A stretch of DNA of 64,000 nt from Erythrobacter colymbi (lineage in GTDB: Bacteria > Pseudomonadota > Alphaproteobacteria > Sphingomonadales > Sphingomonadaceae): assembly GCF_002155685.1 (NCBI RefSeq), contig NZ_MUYK01000012.1:22159-86158 (forward strand), read 5' to 3'. The translations under genes and the position numbers were made by a program. This document shows positions 15,918-24,292 of the stretch, one piece after another. The notes below the pieces were generated by a model. The model was not told where the DNA came from. It searched no databases and worked only from the letters and a program-made list of their open reading frames with translations. Every line of letters starts with the position of its first letter. The first letter of the stretch is position 1.

Positions 15918-16174
15918 CGCAAGAGCGGTAACCCTAACCGCAGCTATCATTAGACGTCACTATCTGTGCATCGATCGGAAGCCGAGTGAGCCTCCACCAG
16001 GCTTAAGCGTCTGTGATCAAAAGCGGATCAATATGCAGGCGCTTCGAGCAGGAGCCGTCATTCGATGCAACAAGCCTGACCGATCGCTTCGTCCCAAAAT
16101 ACTCAATTCTCAGTCTATGTCTTGCGCTGAGCGCATGAGAGCGTTGCGCATCCTGTTGGAGAAACACACTCCCT

Positions 16175-17116
16175 TCACATCGGAATCCGTTCGCGAAAAT
16201 CCCAGAGCGGAATGCCCATTTTGCGAGCCTTGTCGGCAAGATTGTCCTGAATGCCTGTGCCGGGGAAAATCACAAGGCCGACCGGTAAGGCTTCGAGCAG
16301 AAGATCGTTGCGCTTGAAGGGGGCGGCCTTCTTGTGCCTGTTCCAGTCCGGGCGGAAGGCAACTTGCGGTACGCGCCGGGCATCGGCCCAGCAGGCGGCT
16401 GCGCGTTCTGCGCCTGTGGGCGTCGCGCCGTGCAGGAGCACCATGTCGGTGTAGCGGGCATGAACCCGGTCAAGTGCAGCCCAGATCGCTGCATGATCAT
16501 TGCAATCAGCCCCGCCTGTAAAGCCGATCCGTGTGCCTTCAGGAAGCATGACCCTCGCTTTTTCGCGGACGCGCTTGTCGAGAAAATCTCGGCTATCAAT
16601 AACGGCGGAGGTAAGCGCCTTGTGGTTGACCCGCGAACCCGAGCGCGGTGTCCAGGCCTTGCGCATATGGATGCGGAACTGATCCGCTGCGGCATCGCGA
16701 AAGAACTCCATCGTATCCCGACGCTCGATCATCGATACACCTTCACAGATTGACCGTTCCAGTTCGACCGAACGCACTTCGCTGCCGTCCTGCTCGCGCT
16801 GCAGTCGCTTTTGCGCCTGTTCGTTGTCGTCGAGGTCGCGTTCGATCCGCTCGGCCGAGCGATGGAAGACGTTGACCAGCTGCCAGAGCAGATCCTCAAG
16901 ATCGGGTTCGATCCGGGTGTCGATCAGCGCTGCGACCATGCCGTCGAACATGTCGGCAACCGCGCCGCCTGCGAGCCTGGCTTCGGGCAACGGCCGTGCG
17001 TCGGGCTCGTCGTCGAAGGGGCGATAGCCATAGAGCTGCATTTCCTGGAGGAGATAGGCGGTAGGACCGGGTTCGCTCTGGCCCTCGTCATCGAAATGGT
17101 CGGAAGCGTTTTGCAT
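16175..17116 (-). CDS. DUF2493 (SLOG-like) domain-containing protein
   Basis: The 313-residue product has an N-terminal helical region (residues 1-130), then the DUF2493 domain: IGFTGGADCNDHAAIWAALDRVHARY (about 199-224), VLLHGATPTGAERAAACWA, VAFRPDWNRHKKAAPFKRND and VGLVIFPGTGIQDNLADKA. This Rossmann-like SLOG-type fold is expected to bind a nucleotide or small ligand. It is a standard backbone gene of alphaproteobacterial ICEs, normally following DUF736. It starts downstream of a 315-base structured leader. The G-G-x-D and F-P-G-T-G boxes are intact. Its function on the ICE is unknown. Confidence 0.87.
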   Translation of the reverse strand: MQNASDHFDDEGQSEPGPTAYLLQEMQLYGYRPFDDEPDARPLPEARLAGGAVADMFDGMVAALIDTRIEPDLEDLLWQLVNVFHRSAERIERDLDDNEQAQKRLQREQDGSEVRSVELERSICEGVSMIERRDTMEFFRDAAADQFRIHMRKAWTPRSGSRVNHKALTSAVIDSRDFLDKRVREKARVMLPEGTRIGFTGGADCNDHAAIWAALDRVHARYTDMVLLHGATPTGAERAAACWADARRVPQVAFRPDWNRHKKAAPFKRNDLLLEALPVGLVIFPGTGIQDNLADKARKMGIPLWDFRERIPM

Positions 17117-17431
17117 GATTGTCTCCGCATCTTACGCCGCGCCACTCGCGGCTTCGTGGCGACGCCGGGCGGCAGGGGAGGCAGGGATGCACCCGCGCTC
17201 TCGCGGGCCGGAGCGACAGCGGAGGATGGAAGAAGACGCCTATTTTGCTTCGCGATGCAAAGGAGCACCGCTCCGGCGGAAAATAGGCGCCGCTCGCCCA
17301 TTGCAGCGCCTGGCGCCCATGCCGCAGTCGCCCCTTCACGAAGCCGTTGCGCGGCAACCGACCGATTGCGGAAAATTTTCAATGCGCTCCTGCCAAAGAG
17401 ACGGGCGAGCGATGGGCATCACCGCTTCCCT
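17117..17431 (-). other. Structured 315-base leader between Toprim and DUF2493 genes
   Basis: No gene is visible. CGCCTATTTT (17237-17246) pairs with AAAATAGGCG (17280-17289); inside its loop a second hairpin GGAGC-ACC-GCTCC (17262-17274) forms. A third hairpin, CCCGCG-CTCT-CGCGGG, lies at 17192-17207. The large AT-containing stem in such GC-rich DNA is unlikely by chance. It could be a structured 5' leader of the DUF2493 mRNA, a small RNA gene, or a recombination/transfer site. Confidence 0.5.
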
Positions 17432-18472
17432 CTATGGTCGCAAAAATGCAGCCGCATCGTCGCCGAAAAGTTGTGCCCGCAGTGCCATCGCCAGCTGCTC
17501 GGCACCGTCAGCCTGCAAGTCAGTGTTGAAGTCATCGCGGCTGGGTTTCAGCGCGATGACCTCGATCCCGGTCCCGGCAACACGGTGTTGAAGCGTTGCC
17601 ATAGCGTTTTCGCCAGCCGTATCGTTATCGCACCCTACGTAGAGGCGACGCAGGGCAGGAGGGAGGTTCACAGCAGCCAGATGGGCAGCCGACAGGCAGG
17701 CGATCATTGGCAAATCCGGCAAGACCTGGCGGAGCGACAATGTGGTTTCGATGCCTTCGGCTGCGAGCATGACCGGACCGGCCAGCCCGAAGCGGACGCC
17801 ATTGCCCAGAAGACCGCCCATAGCGCGGCGTGGATTGGTGATCTGCGCCTTGGTGCATGTCGCGGGCTCGAGCCAGGTTCGGTGAACGCCGGTGATTGCA
17901 CCGTGAAGATCAGTGACAGCAGCGATCATCGCAGGCCACGCACGTGGTGTGTCGGGAGAGTCTCGGCGGGACGGACGGTAGTAGCATGAAGGATGGAAGC
18001 GAAGAGCCTGGCCATGTCCGGCTGACACGAGCGACCGGCCTTCCAGATACTTCGAGACGACAGTTCGCTCGATCGGCTTTGAGGCGGCCCAGAGTCGCCG
18101 CGCTGCCTCGGCGGTTCCCGGCCGTGCCTTTGCCGATCGTGCATTCTGCACATGTGCATCCACTTGCGGCAGACTCAAGAAGCGGCGCGCTTCCTCCAGC
18201 GTCTCGCGCATCGAATTGTGGCCGGATGCTACGGCGATGATGTCGAGCAGGTCGCCATGCTCGCCAGTATGGGCATCGGTCCATTTTCCCGCAGCCCCGC
18301 GCCCGTCCGCCGATGTGCTGAGGCGAACATAGAGACTTTGGCCGGGTGCGTTTCGCGCATCACCGACCAGCCAGTAGCGTCCTTCCTTGCGTCCGGCAGC
18401 GAGGTAGCGGCGGCATACGGCCTCTGCACATTCGCCAAGGCGGCGGGCAATGTCACGGGCGGGACTGTCCAT
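17432..18472 (-). CDS. Toprim domain protein (DUF7146/primase-like)
   Basis: The 346-residue product has an N-terminal region typical of ICE primase-like proteins (ARRLGECAEAVCRRYL; GKWTDAHTGEHGDLLDII; ARRLWAASKPI), with the zinc finger of classic primases absent. The C-terminal Toprim domain has VMLAAEGIETTLS (acidic E-G motif, about 240-252) and LYVGCDNDTAGENA (D-x-D, about 284-297). Such proteins may make primers after conjugative entry or handle ssDNA. ATG at 18472 has AAGGAG upstream. It starts 13 bases after the big methylase/helicase gene and is cotranscribed with it. Confidence 0.87.
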   Translation of the reverse strand: MDSPARDIARRLGECAEAVCRRYLAAGRKEGRYWLVGDARNAPGQSLYVRLSTSADGRGAAGKWTDAHTGEHGDLLDIIAVASGHNSMRETLEEARRFLSLPQVDAHVQNARSAKARPGTAEAARRLWAASKPIERTVVSKYLEGRSLVSAGHGQALRFHPSCYYRPSRRDSPDTPRAWPAMIAAVTDLHGAITGVHRTWLEPATCTKAQITNPRRAMGGLLGNGVRFGLAGPVMLAAEGIETTLSLRQVLPDLPMIACLSAAHLAAVNLPPALRRLYVGCDNDTAGENAMATLQHRVAGTGIEVIALKPSRDDFNTDLQADGAEQLAMALRAQLFGDDAAAFLRP

Positions 18473-18485
18473 GCACCGGGCTCCT

Positions 18486-21400
18486 TCATGCGGCCTTGCG
18501 TGGATTGACGCGCACAACCGGGAACCGGTCGAGCAGCTTTTCCAACGCATCACCGCCGACAGCCCCTGTCGGCACGTAGAGGCGGAGTTTCCATGAGACG
18601 ATCTCGGAGATCAAGCCCATAGACTTGAGCCGTTCGACCCCCAGATCGTTGAAGCCGGTCAGTTCGATGCGCCATTCGTGCATCGCGCGAACGCGGCGCA
18701 GGGTCTGACCCTCTGCGATCTCGATCGATGCCTCGTCGGCGATCAGCATCGACCAGGCCGTGTCCGGCGTGATTTGCGGGGCAGCGTCCGGGACAATGCT
18801 TGCTGCCCACGCCGGTGAAACGCGGCGTCCGATGACACGTTCACCTGCATCGGTCTGAAGGCGATAGACCCGTGTTGATTCGTTCGGGAGACGTCTCCAG
18901 ATCGGCAGAAGCAACCCTGTCACCATGTGCAAGGTCGAGGTCTCAAATTCTGGCAGCTCGGCCAGTTCACCGGTCCACGCGGCACAAAAGCTGGCTCGGT
19001 CCGCCTTTTCCCAGTGGCTCGTAGCAAACAGGTCCGCGAAGAGGGTGGAAGCTTCCATCGGCCGTACGAGGCGGACCCGGGCGAGTATGGCACCGTCATC
19101 ATCGACAATGCTGCGGGCTCGCAGTTTGACGGCGGCCCGGCCGGATCGGGCGTTGATCATCAGATCGGCGTGCTCCTCGCCCGCCAGTTCCAAGGCGCGC
19201 TCAAGCGATACGGGCGTGAGCTTTTCCTTGCGCGCGATGGTGAGCAGGTGGGTCAGCGCACCGGTGCCCCGATGCGTGTAAATGGTGCGCCGCTCCGTGA
19301 TCGTGAAACTCTCGGCCTGGAGAGTTTCAAGGCCAGTCTCGAATGTGCCGCTCGCGATCGCGCCTTCGATCCGGGCGGCAAGCAGGCCCTCGAATGCCTC
19401 AAACAGGATATTCTGAAGGTCGATTGTCAGCGCCAGCATCCGGTTGAGGAACGTCGTGATGCCGGGCAATTCGTCCTTGATGCCGCCATCGCTGTCGAGC
19501 AGTGAAAGCCCCGTCGCTGTCTCGAAGGCGGTGAGAGAGCATCCTTCGATCCGCCCGCGCACCAGCAGCATGTAAAGCTGGCGCAAGGCATCGCGGGCGT
19601 AGAAGGATTCGAGATTATCCTCGGGCCGGAACATATTCTGCCCGCCGGTCTGGCGTTGGCCACGGGTGATGGCACCGAGGCTGTCGAGACGCCGCGCAAT
19701 TGTTGAGATGAACCGCTTCTGCGCCTTCACATCGGTCGAAACCGGCCGAAACAGCGGTGGCTGCTTCTGATTGGTGCGATTGGTCCGGCCAAAGCCTTGT
19801 ATGGCGGCATCTGCCTTCCACCCGGCCTCCAGCAGATAGTGAATCCGGCGTCGCTGGTTCTTCGCGCCAAGGTCGGCATGATAGGAACGGCCGGTGCCGC
19901 CTGCTTCGGAAAACACCAGGATGCGTTTGGCGTCGTCCATGAAGGTATGGGTCTCGGCGATGTTCGCTGATGCGGGCCGGTTCTCGACAGCGAAGCGGAC
20001 GGAACCGTCATTGCCTGTGCGCGGCACGATCCGGCGCGACCGGCCGGTAACTTCGGCCACAGCATCGCTCCCGAAGTACTGAACGATCTGATCGAGTGCG
20101 CCCGGCACAGGCGGCAGCGCGGCAAGACCTTCGATCATTTGGTCGCGGCGGCGGCAGGCCTCGCGATTGAGCACCGGATTGCCGTCGCCATCGAAGACAG
20201 GCCGTGATGCGAGATTTCCTTCGCCATCAGTATAGGGCTCGTAAAGCTGAACCGGAAAGCTGTGTTCCAGGTACGACAGAACATATTCGCGCGGCGTAAT
20301 GTCCAGGCGGACATCGTCCCACTGGTCGGTGGGAATTTCGGCAAGGCGCCGTTCCTGCAGCGCCTCACCGGTCGAGACAATTTGCACGACTGCGGCGTGG
20401 CCTGCTTCAAGATCGCTCTCGATCGACGCAATGGTGCTCGGGGTCTGCATGGCGGTAATGAGGTGGTTGAAGAAGCGTTGTTTCACGCTTTCAAACGCCG
20501 ATCGCGCTGCCGATTTCGCCTGGGCATTGAGCGTGCCGTGTGCCGAGCTGGTTACGCCGGACGCCTCAAGCGCGGCATCGAGATGGGTGTGAATGATCTG
20601 GAACGCCGCGGCATAGGCGTCGTAGATGCGGACCTGCTCTGCACTCAGTCGATGCTCGAGAAGGTCGTATTCGACGCCGTCGAACGAGAGCGAGCGGGCG
20701 GCATAGAGGCCCAAAGCCTTCAAATCGCGTGCCAGCACTTCCATCGCCGCAACGCCGCCTTCCTCGATGGCCGATACGAAGTCCGCGCGCGATGCGAACG
20801 GAAAGTCTTCGCCGCCCCATAGGCCGAGCCGCTGCGCATAGGCGAGGTTTTGCACGGTCGTGGCACCGGTTGCAGACACATAGAGAACGCGCGCATTGGG
20901 CAGCGCATGCTGGAGGCGCAGGCCTGCACGCCCCTGCTGAGAGGCAGCGACATCGCCGCGCTCGCCTTTGCCGCCCGCCGCATTGGCCATCGCGTGGGCT
21001 TCATCGAAAACGATGATGCCGTCGAAGTCGCGCCCTAGCCACTCAACGATCTGGCTGACCCTGCTCGCCTTGCCCGCCCGCTCCTGCGAGCGCAGCGTCG
21101 CATAGGTCGTGAACAATATGCCTTCGGCGAGCCGGATTGGCGTTCCCTGCCGGTAGCGGGACAAGGGCGTCACCAGCAATCGTTCTTGCCCGAGCGCCGC
21201 CCAGTCGCGCTGTGCATCTTCAAGCAACCGGTCCGATACCGATATCCACACCGCGCGGCGGCGTCCCTTGCACCAATTGTCGAGGATGATGCCTGCGACC
21301 TGACGCCCTTTGCCCGCACCGGTCCCGTCACCCAGAAACCAACCCCTGCGGAAACGAACTGCGCCTTCAGCATCATCGGCGGCTGCAGACACGACGTCCC

Positions 21401-22823
21401 AGGTCGCATCTACCGCCCATGCGCCTGACAAGTGTCCAGCATGGGCTTCGCCAGCGTAGATGATGGCTTCAAGCTGCGCGTCCGAAAGGGTGCCGTTCGC
21501 CACCAGCGTCGCCGGGATATGGGGCCGATAGCTGGGCTTGGGCGGTGCGACCGATGCCATCGACGCTGACTGGACGAGCGGCGTCGGATGAGGTTGTGCG
21601 CCGGGAATGACCAGCGATTGCAACCCATAGGCTTCGTAGATCGTGTCGCCGAGCCGCTCTGAAGCGGGCGCCCAATCCACGGTCTGGTAGGCGAGCTCGT
21701 CTGCCTCGACCGCAATGACGGTCTCCGATGGTGCAACCACGTGTCTATGCCGATCGGTCGGCCTTGATGGCAAAGCTGCACGCTCTGCCGACGGCATCGG
21801 CGCAACCGGTGGCCGTGGTGGCACAAGGCCTTCCAACCATTGAAGCAGGGTCGCAGCATCGGGCGCGATGCCAGCACTGGGCACAAATTGGGCAGGATCT
21901 TCCGCCGGCACCTTGTCGATCAAGGTGAGCCGGGTCTCGATTGTCGTTCCGTGCTTGCGATAGATGCGGCCGTCGATGGCGGCGGTGAAAACAATCCGGC
22001 CGCTGCGCTGCAAGGCTTCGAACGCAGCACGCCAATTCCCATTCTCCGGGCAGCATGTCGCTGAAGTAATCGCGACCAGTCGCCCGCCCGGTTCAAGCCG
22101 TGCCAGCGCTGACGCGATGTGCCGGAGCGCGGCATCCTTCATCGCGCGATCGACGTGCGCAATGGCCGAAAAAGGCGGGTTCATCAGAACAACTGTCGGG
22201 CGATGGCCCACGGGTAGCCTGTCGTCGATCGATGCCGCATCATGCTTACTGACGGGCGCATCCATGATTTTGCTCAGCAGTTCAGCGCGGGTCTCGCTCA
22301 GTTCGTTGAGAACGAGGTTTGCCCGCATTAGCTCGGCGTGCACCGCCAGCATCCCGGTGCCGGCTGATGGCTCGAGTACTACATCGCCAGGCTCGATCAT
22401 TGCAGCGGTCGCAGCAACAAAGGCGAGCCCAAGCGGGGTCGAGAATTGCTGAAGGGCCTGCACGACCTCCGAACGGCGCGTGTGCGTAGGCACGCGTGCC
22501 GCGATCCGCTCCAAAGCCGTGAGCATGCGCTGGGGTTCAGGATTGCGGCGGGCCAGCGCTCTGCCATAGCGACGAAGAAGCAGAATCTGGGCGGCTTCGC
22601 AGGCGTCATACGCCATCTTCCAGTCCCATGCCCCTTCGGCATCGCTCCGGGTAAAGGCACCGGTCATGACATCGCGCAATTGAGTGCTGCTGATGGGCGA
22701 GCCTGTTTCCAGCAAAGGAAGCAGCGCATTTGCTGCGGCGAACAGTGCAGCCGAGCGGGGGCTGGTAAGGCGCATGGAAGTGGGCGACGCGGCGCAGGCC
22801 GCATCGGCTAGAGTGTCGGACAT
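18486..22823 (-). CDS. Methylase-helicase of the strawberry-notch family
   Basis: At 1445 residues this is the largest gene here. The N-terminal third is a methyltransferase-like domain: VLEPSAGTGMLAVHA (about 149-163) as SAM-binding motif I and VLMNPPFSAI (about 213-222) as the N-P-P-F motif IV. Residues about 430-800 form the strawberry-notch AAA/helicase half: FLGDGTGAGKGRQVAGIIL as Walker A and IIVFDEAHAMANAAGG as DEAH box. The C-terminal helicase domain includes VFSEAGGTGRSYHAD and IQGFGRTNRTNQ. Such fused proteins are ICE backbone genes thought to protect or remodel incoming DNA, possibly against restriction. It is upstream of the Toprim gene and downstream of the DUF7007 gene. Confidence 0.9.
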   Translation of the reverse strand: MSDTLADAACAASPTSMRLTSPRSAALFAAANALLPLLETGSPISSTQLRDVMTGAFTRSDAEGAWDWKMAYDACEAAQILLLRRYGRALARRNPEPQRMLTALERIAARVPTHTRRSEVVQALQQFSTPLGLAFVAATAAMIEPGDVVLEPSAGTGMLAVHAELMRANLVLNELSETRAELLSKIMDAPVSKHDAASIDDRLPVGHRPTVVLMNPPFSAIAHVDRAMKDAALRHIASALARLEPGGRLVAITSATCCPENGNWRAAFEALQRSGRIVFTAAIDGRIYRKHGTTIETRLTLIDKVPAEDPAQFVPSAGIAPDAATLLQWLEGLVPPRPPVAPMPSAERAALPSRPTDRHRHVVAPSETVIAVEADELAYQTVDWAPASERLGDTIYEAYGLQSLVIPGAQPHPTPLVQSASMASVAPPKPSYRPHIPATLVANGTLSDAQLEAIIYAGEAHAGHLSGAWAVDATWDVVSAAADDAEGAVRFRRGWFLGDGTGAGKGRQVAGIILDNWCKGRRRAVWISVSDRLLEDAQRDWAALGQERLLVTPLSRYRQGTPIRLAEGILFTTYATLRSQERAGKASRVSQIVEWLGRDFDGIIVFDEAHAMANAAGGKGERGDVAASQQGRAGLRLQHALPNARVLYVSATGATTVQNLAYAQRLGLWGGEDFPFASRADFVSAIEEGGVAAMEVLARDLKALGLYAARSLSFDGVEYDLLEHRLSAEQVRIYDAYAAAFQIIHTHLDAALEASGVTSSAHGTLNAQAKSAARSAFESVKQRFFNHLITAMQTPSTIASIESDLEAGHAAVVQIVSTGEALQERRLAEIPTDQWDDVRLDITPREYVLSYLEHSFPVQLYEPYTDGEGNLASRPVFDGDGNPVLNREACRRRDQMIEGLAALPPVPGALDQIVQYFGSDAVAEVTGRSRRIVPRTGNDGSVRFAVENRPASANIAETHTFMDDAKRILVFSEAGGTGRSYHADLGAKNQRRRIHYLLEAGWKADAAIQGFGRTNRTNQKQPPLFRPVSTDVKAQKRFISTIARRLDSLGAITRGQRQTGGQNMFRPEDNLESFYARDALRQLYMLLVRGRIEGCSLTAFETATGLSLLDSDGGIKDELPGITTFLNRMLALTIDLQNILFEAFEGLLAARIEGAIASGTFETGLETLQAESFTITERRTIYTHRGTGALTHLLTIARKEKLTPVSLERALELAGEEHADLMINARSGRAAVKLRARSIVDDDGAILARVRLVRPMEASTLFADLFATSHWEKADRASFCAAWTGELAELPEFETSTLHMVTGLLLPIWRRLPNESTRVYRLQTDAGERVIGRRVSPAWAASIVPDAAPQITPDTAWSMLIADEASIEIAEGQTLRRVRAMHEWRIELTGFNDLGVERLKSMGLISEIVSWKLRLYVPTGAVGGDALEKLLDRFPVVRVNPRKAA

Positions 22824-22909
22824 GATGAGGACTCCGGGAGAATGGAGAAAGGAAAGGCCGCGCCCAAGGCTCTTTCGATGCTATGGCGCGGTCATGGGCA
22901 ACGGGCAGG

Positions 22910-23725
22910 TCATCGAGGCGAGAGTTCGATCTCGCCGTGCCTGTCCGGGTCGATGACGAAACCGTGGCGGCCACGGTGTGCATAGTCTTCACCGGGAACG
23001 AGGAATGCTCGCTTTGGCGAGGCGTCGCGCCGACCACCCAGCGACGCGATTACCTCGACGTAACCGGGGGGCGATGCTGTTGTCCTGGCGGAAATGACGA
23101 CCCAGTCTTGGGTATGCCTGCGGGAAAATTCGTCGCGCTCACGGGAAAAGGATTCACCTGGCGCCAGTGCCCGTCCGTGGATCGCTTCCCAGGCGTCGGG
23201 GCACCAGTCGCGCAATATCCGGTCAGCTGAGGCCTGCTCACGGTAGGTGAAGAGGTCAGGATAACCGGCTGCAACCCTCGCCCAGTCTCCATCCTCCTCA
23301 TACCATCCGCCAGCGATGCGCAGCGCTTCTGGCATGGCCTTGTTGCGCATACGATCGAGCTTGAACCCGCCATGCCCCGCAGTGGAGTGAAAAACGATCC
23401 CCGGGGCATAGACCGTGGCGGTCTGCGATTTGCCCCAAGGCGTCGAAATGGGATGGACCGTCTCGATCCGCCCGAGCGCCTCGCGCTGGCGCACATGAAG
23501 CGCGATGTCTCCGACATAGGCCCGGAAGGCTTGGTGGTCGCTGACCGAGCATTCAGCACCGTAAACATCTGCGCGGTTCCACTCGTGTAAGGGGCGACTG
23601 AGACGCCAAGCCGATGCGACCGAAAAGCCGGCGTCTAGCGGAATGGCGATATAGGCGAGATCACCCACGCGCGCGGCCATATCGCCATCGCGCGTGGTAC
23701 CAAATTCGACCATGATGGCGCTCAT
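22910..23725 (-). CDS. DUF7007 domain-containing protein
   Basis: The 271-residue product resembles DUF7007 proteins of alphaproteobacterial ICEs: TPWGKSQTATVYAPGIVFHSTAGHGGFKLD (about 95-124), with the HSTAGHGG motif, then GGWYEEDGDWARVAAGYPDLF (about 138-158). Its role is unknown; the GHGG and GWYEED boxes suggest an enzyme-like or binding site. Its ATG at 23725 overlaps the stop of the upstream 158-residue gene by four bases (ATGA), so both are translated together. Confidence 0.8.
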   Translation of the reverse strand: MSAIMVEFGTTRDGDMAARVGDLAYIAIPLDAGFSVASAWRLSRPLHEWNRADVYGAECSVSDHQAFRAYVGDIALHVRQREALGRIETVHPISTPWGKSQTATVYAPGIVFHSTAGHGGFKLDRMRNKAMPEALRIAGGWYEEDGDWARVAAGYPDLFTYREQASADRILRDWCPDAWEAIHGRALAPGESFSRERDEFSRRHTQDWVVISARTTASPPGYVEVIASLGGRRDASPKRAFLVPGEDYAHRGRHGFVIDPDRHGEIELSPR

Positions 23726-24198
23726 GCCGCCCTCCTCGTCGTTGGCGGGAGGATGACCGGGTCCGGATCGCTGACAATCTCCGTCCGCATGTTCGAGTAA
23801 CGATTGACTTGCATCCAGCTCTCGGCGGCAGCCAGGTTGCTGGCGAGATGACGCAGCTCATCGCGGCCATCGACACTGGTCAGGATGCGCACGGAACCCG
23901 CTCGTGGGGTCTCGACAATCTCAAAATGCAGACTGCTATCGAGGCCATAGGCGCGCCGCACGGTCAGGACGATCGTGCCCTGACTGCCATAATCGCCCAG
24001 GTGGAGCATGAAGTGGGGCGGCGAGTTGAAACTTGCGCTGACGTAACCCGGATAGCGCTCGACCAAGCGCCCCACGCCGTTTTCATGCTCCCATGCCCTC
24101 AGCTTGCGCCTGAAACGGGCCGGAGGACGGGGTTTGCCATTGGAGTAGCGGATCAGGCTGCCGAGCGGAGCGCTGGTGTAGATATGCTGGGCTGACAC
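23722..24198 (-). CDS. Conserved hypothetical ICE protein
   Basis: I do not recognise a domain. The 158-residue product begins with SAQHIYTSAPLGSLIRYSNG, has a basic region (KPRPPARFRRKLRAWEHENG) and a central FMLHLGDYGSQGTIVLTVRRAYGLDSSLHFE. GTG at 24198 is preferred: GAGGAAT lies five bases upstream, and the longer frame reads through the terminator hairpin of the ParB gene. It overlaps the following DUF7007 gene by four bases. It is a member of the ICE backbone block between ParB and DUF7007. Confidence 0.7.
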   Translation of the reverse strand: MSAQHIYTSAPLGSLIRYSNGKPRPPARFRRKLRAWEHENGVGRLVERYPGYVSASFNSPPHFMLHLGDYGSQGTIVLTVRRAYGLDSSLHFEIVETPRAGSVRILTSVDGRDELRHLASNLAAAESWMQVNRYSNMRTEIVSDPDPVILPPTTRRAA

Positions 24199-24220
24199 GG
24201 GATATTCCTCAAGAAATGCG

Positions 24221-24283
24221 AAAGCCCGACGCAGTGGCCGGGCTTTGCGGGAAAAGGGAAAGAGCAAGGCGGCTCTTGCCGCC
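24221..24283 (-). terminator. Two hairpins after the ParB gene
   Basis: AAAGCCCG/CGGGCTTT (24221-24228 with 24239-24246) and GGCGGC/GCCGCC with a 4-base loop (24268-24283) lie directly after the ParB stop codon on the minus strand. The first ends in TTT and resembles a factor-independent terminator, possibly an attenuator before the 158-residue gene. Confidence 0.6.
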
Positions 24284-24292
24284 CTGCCGGTT

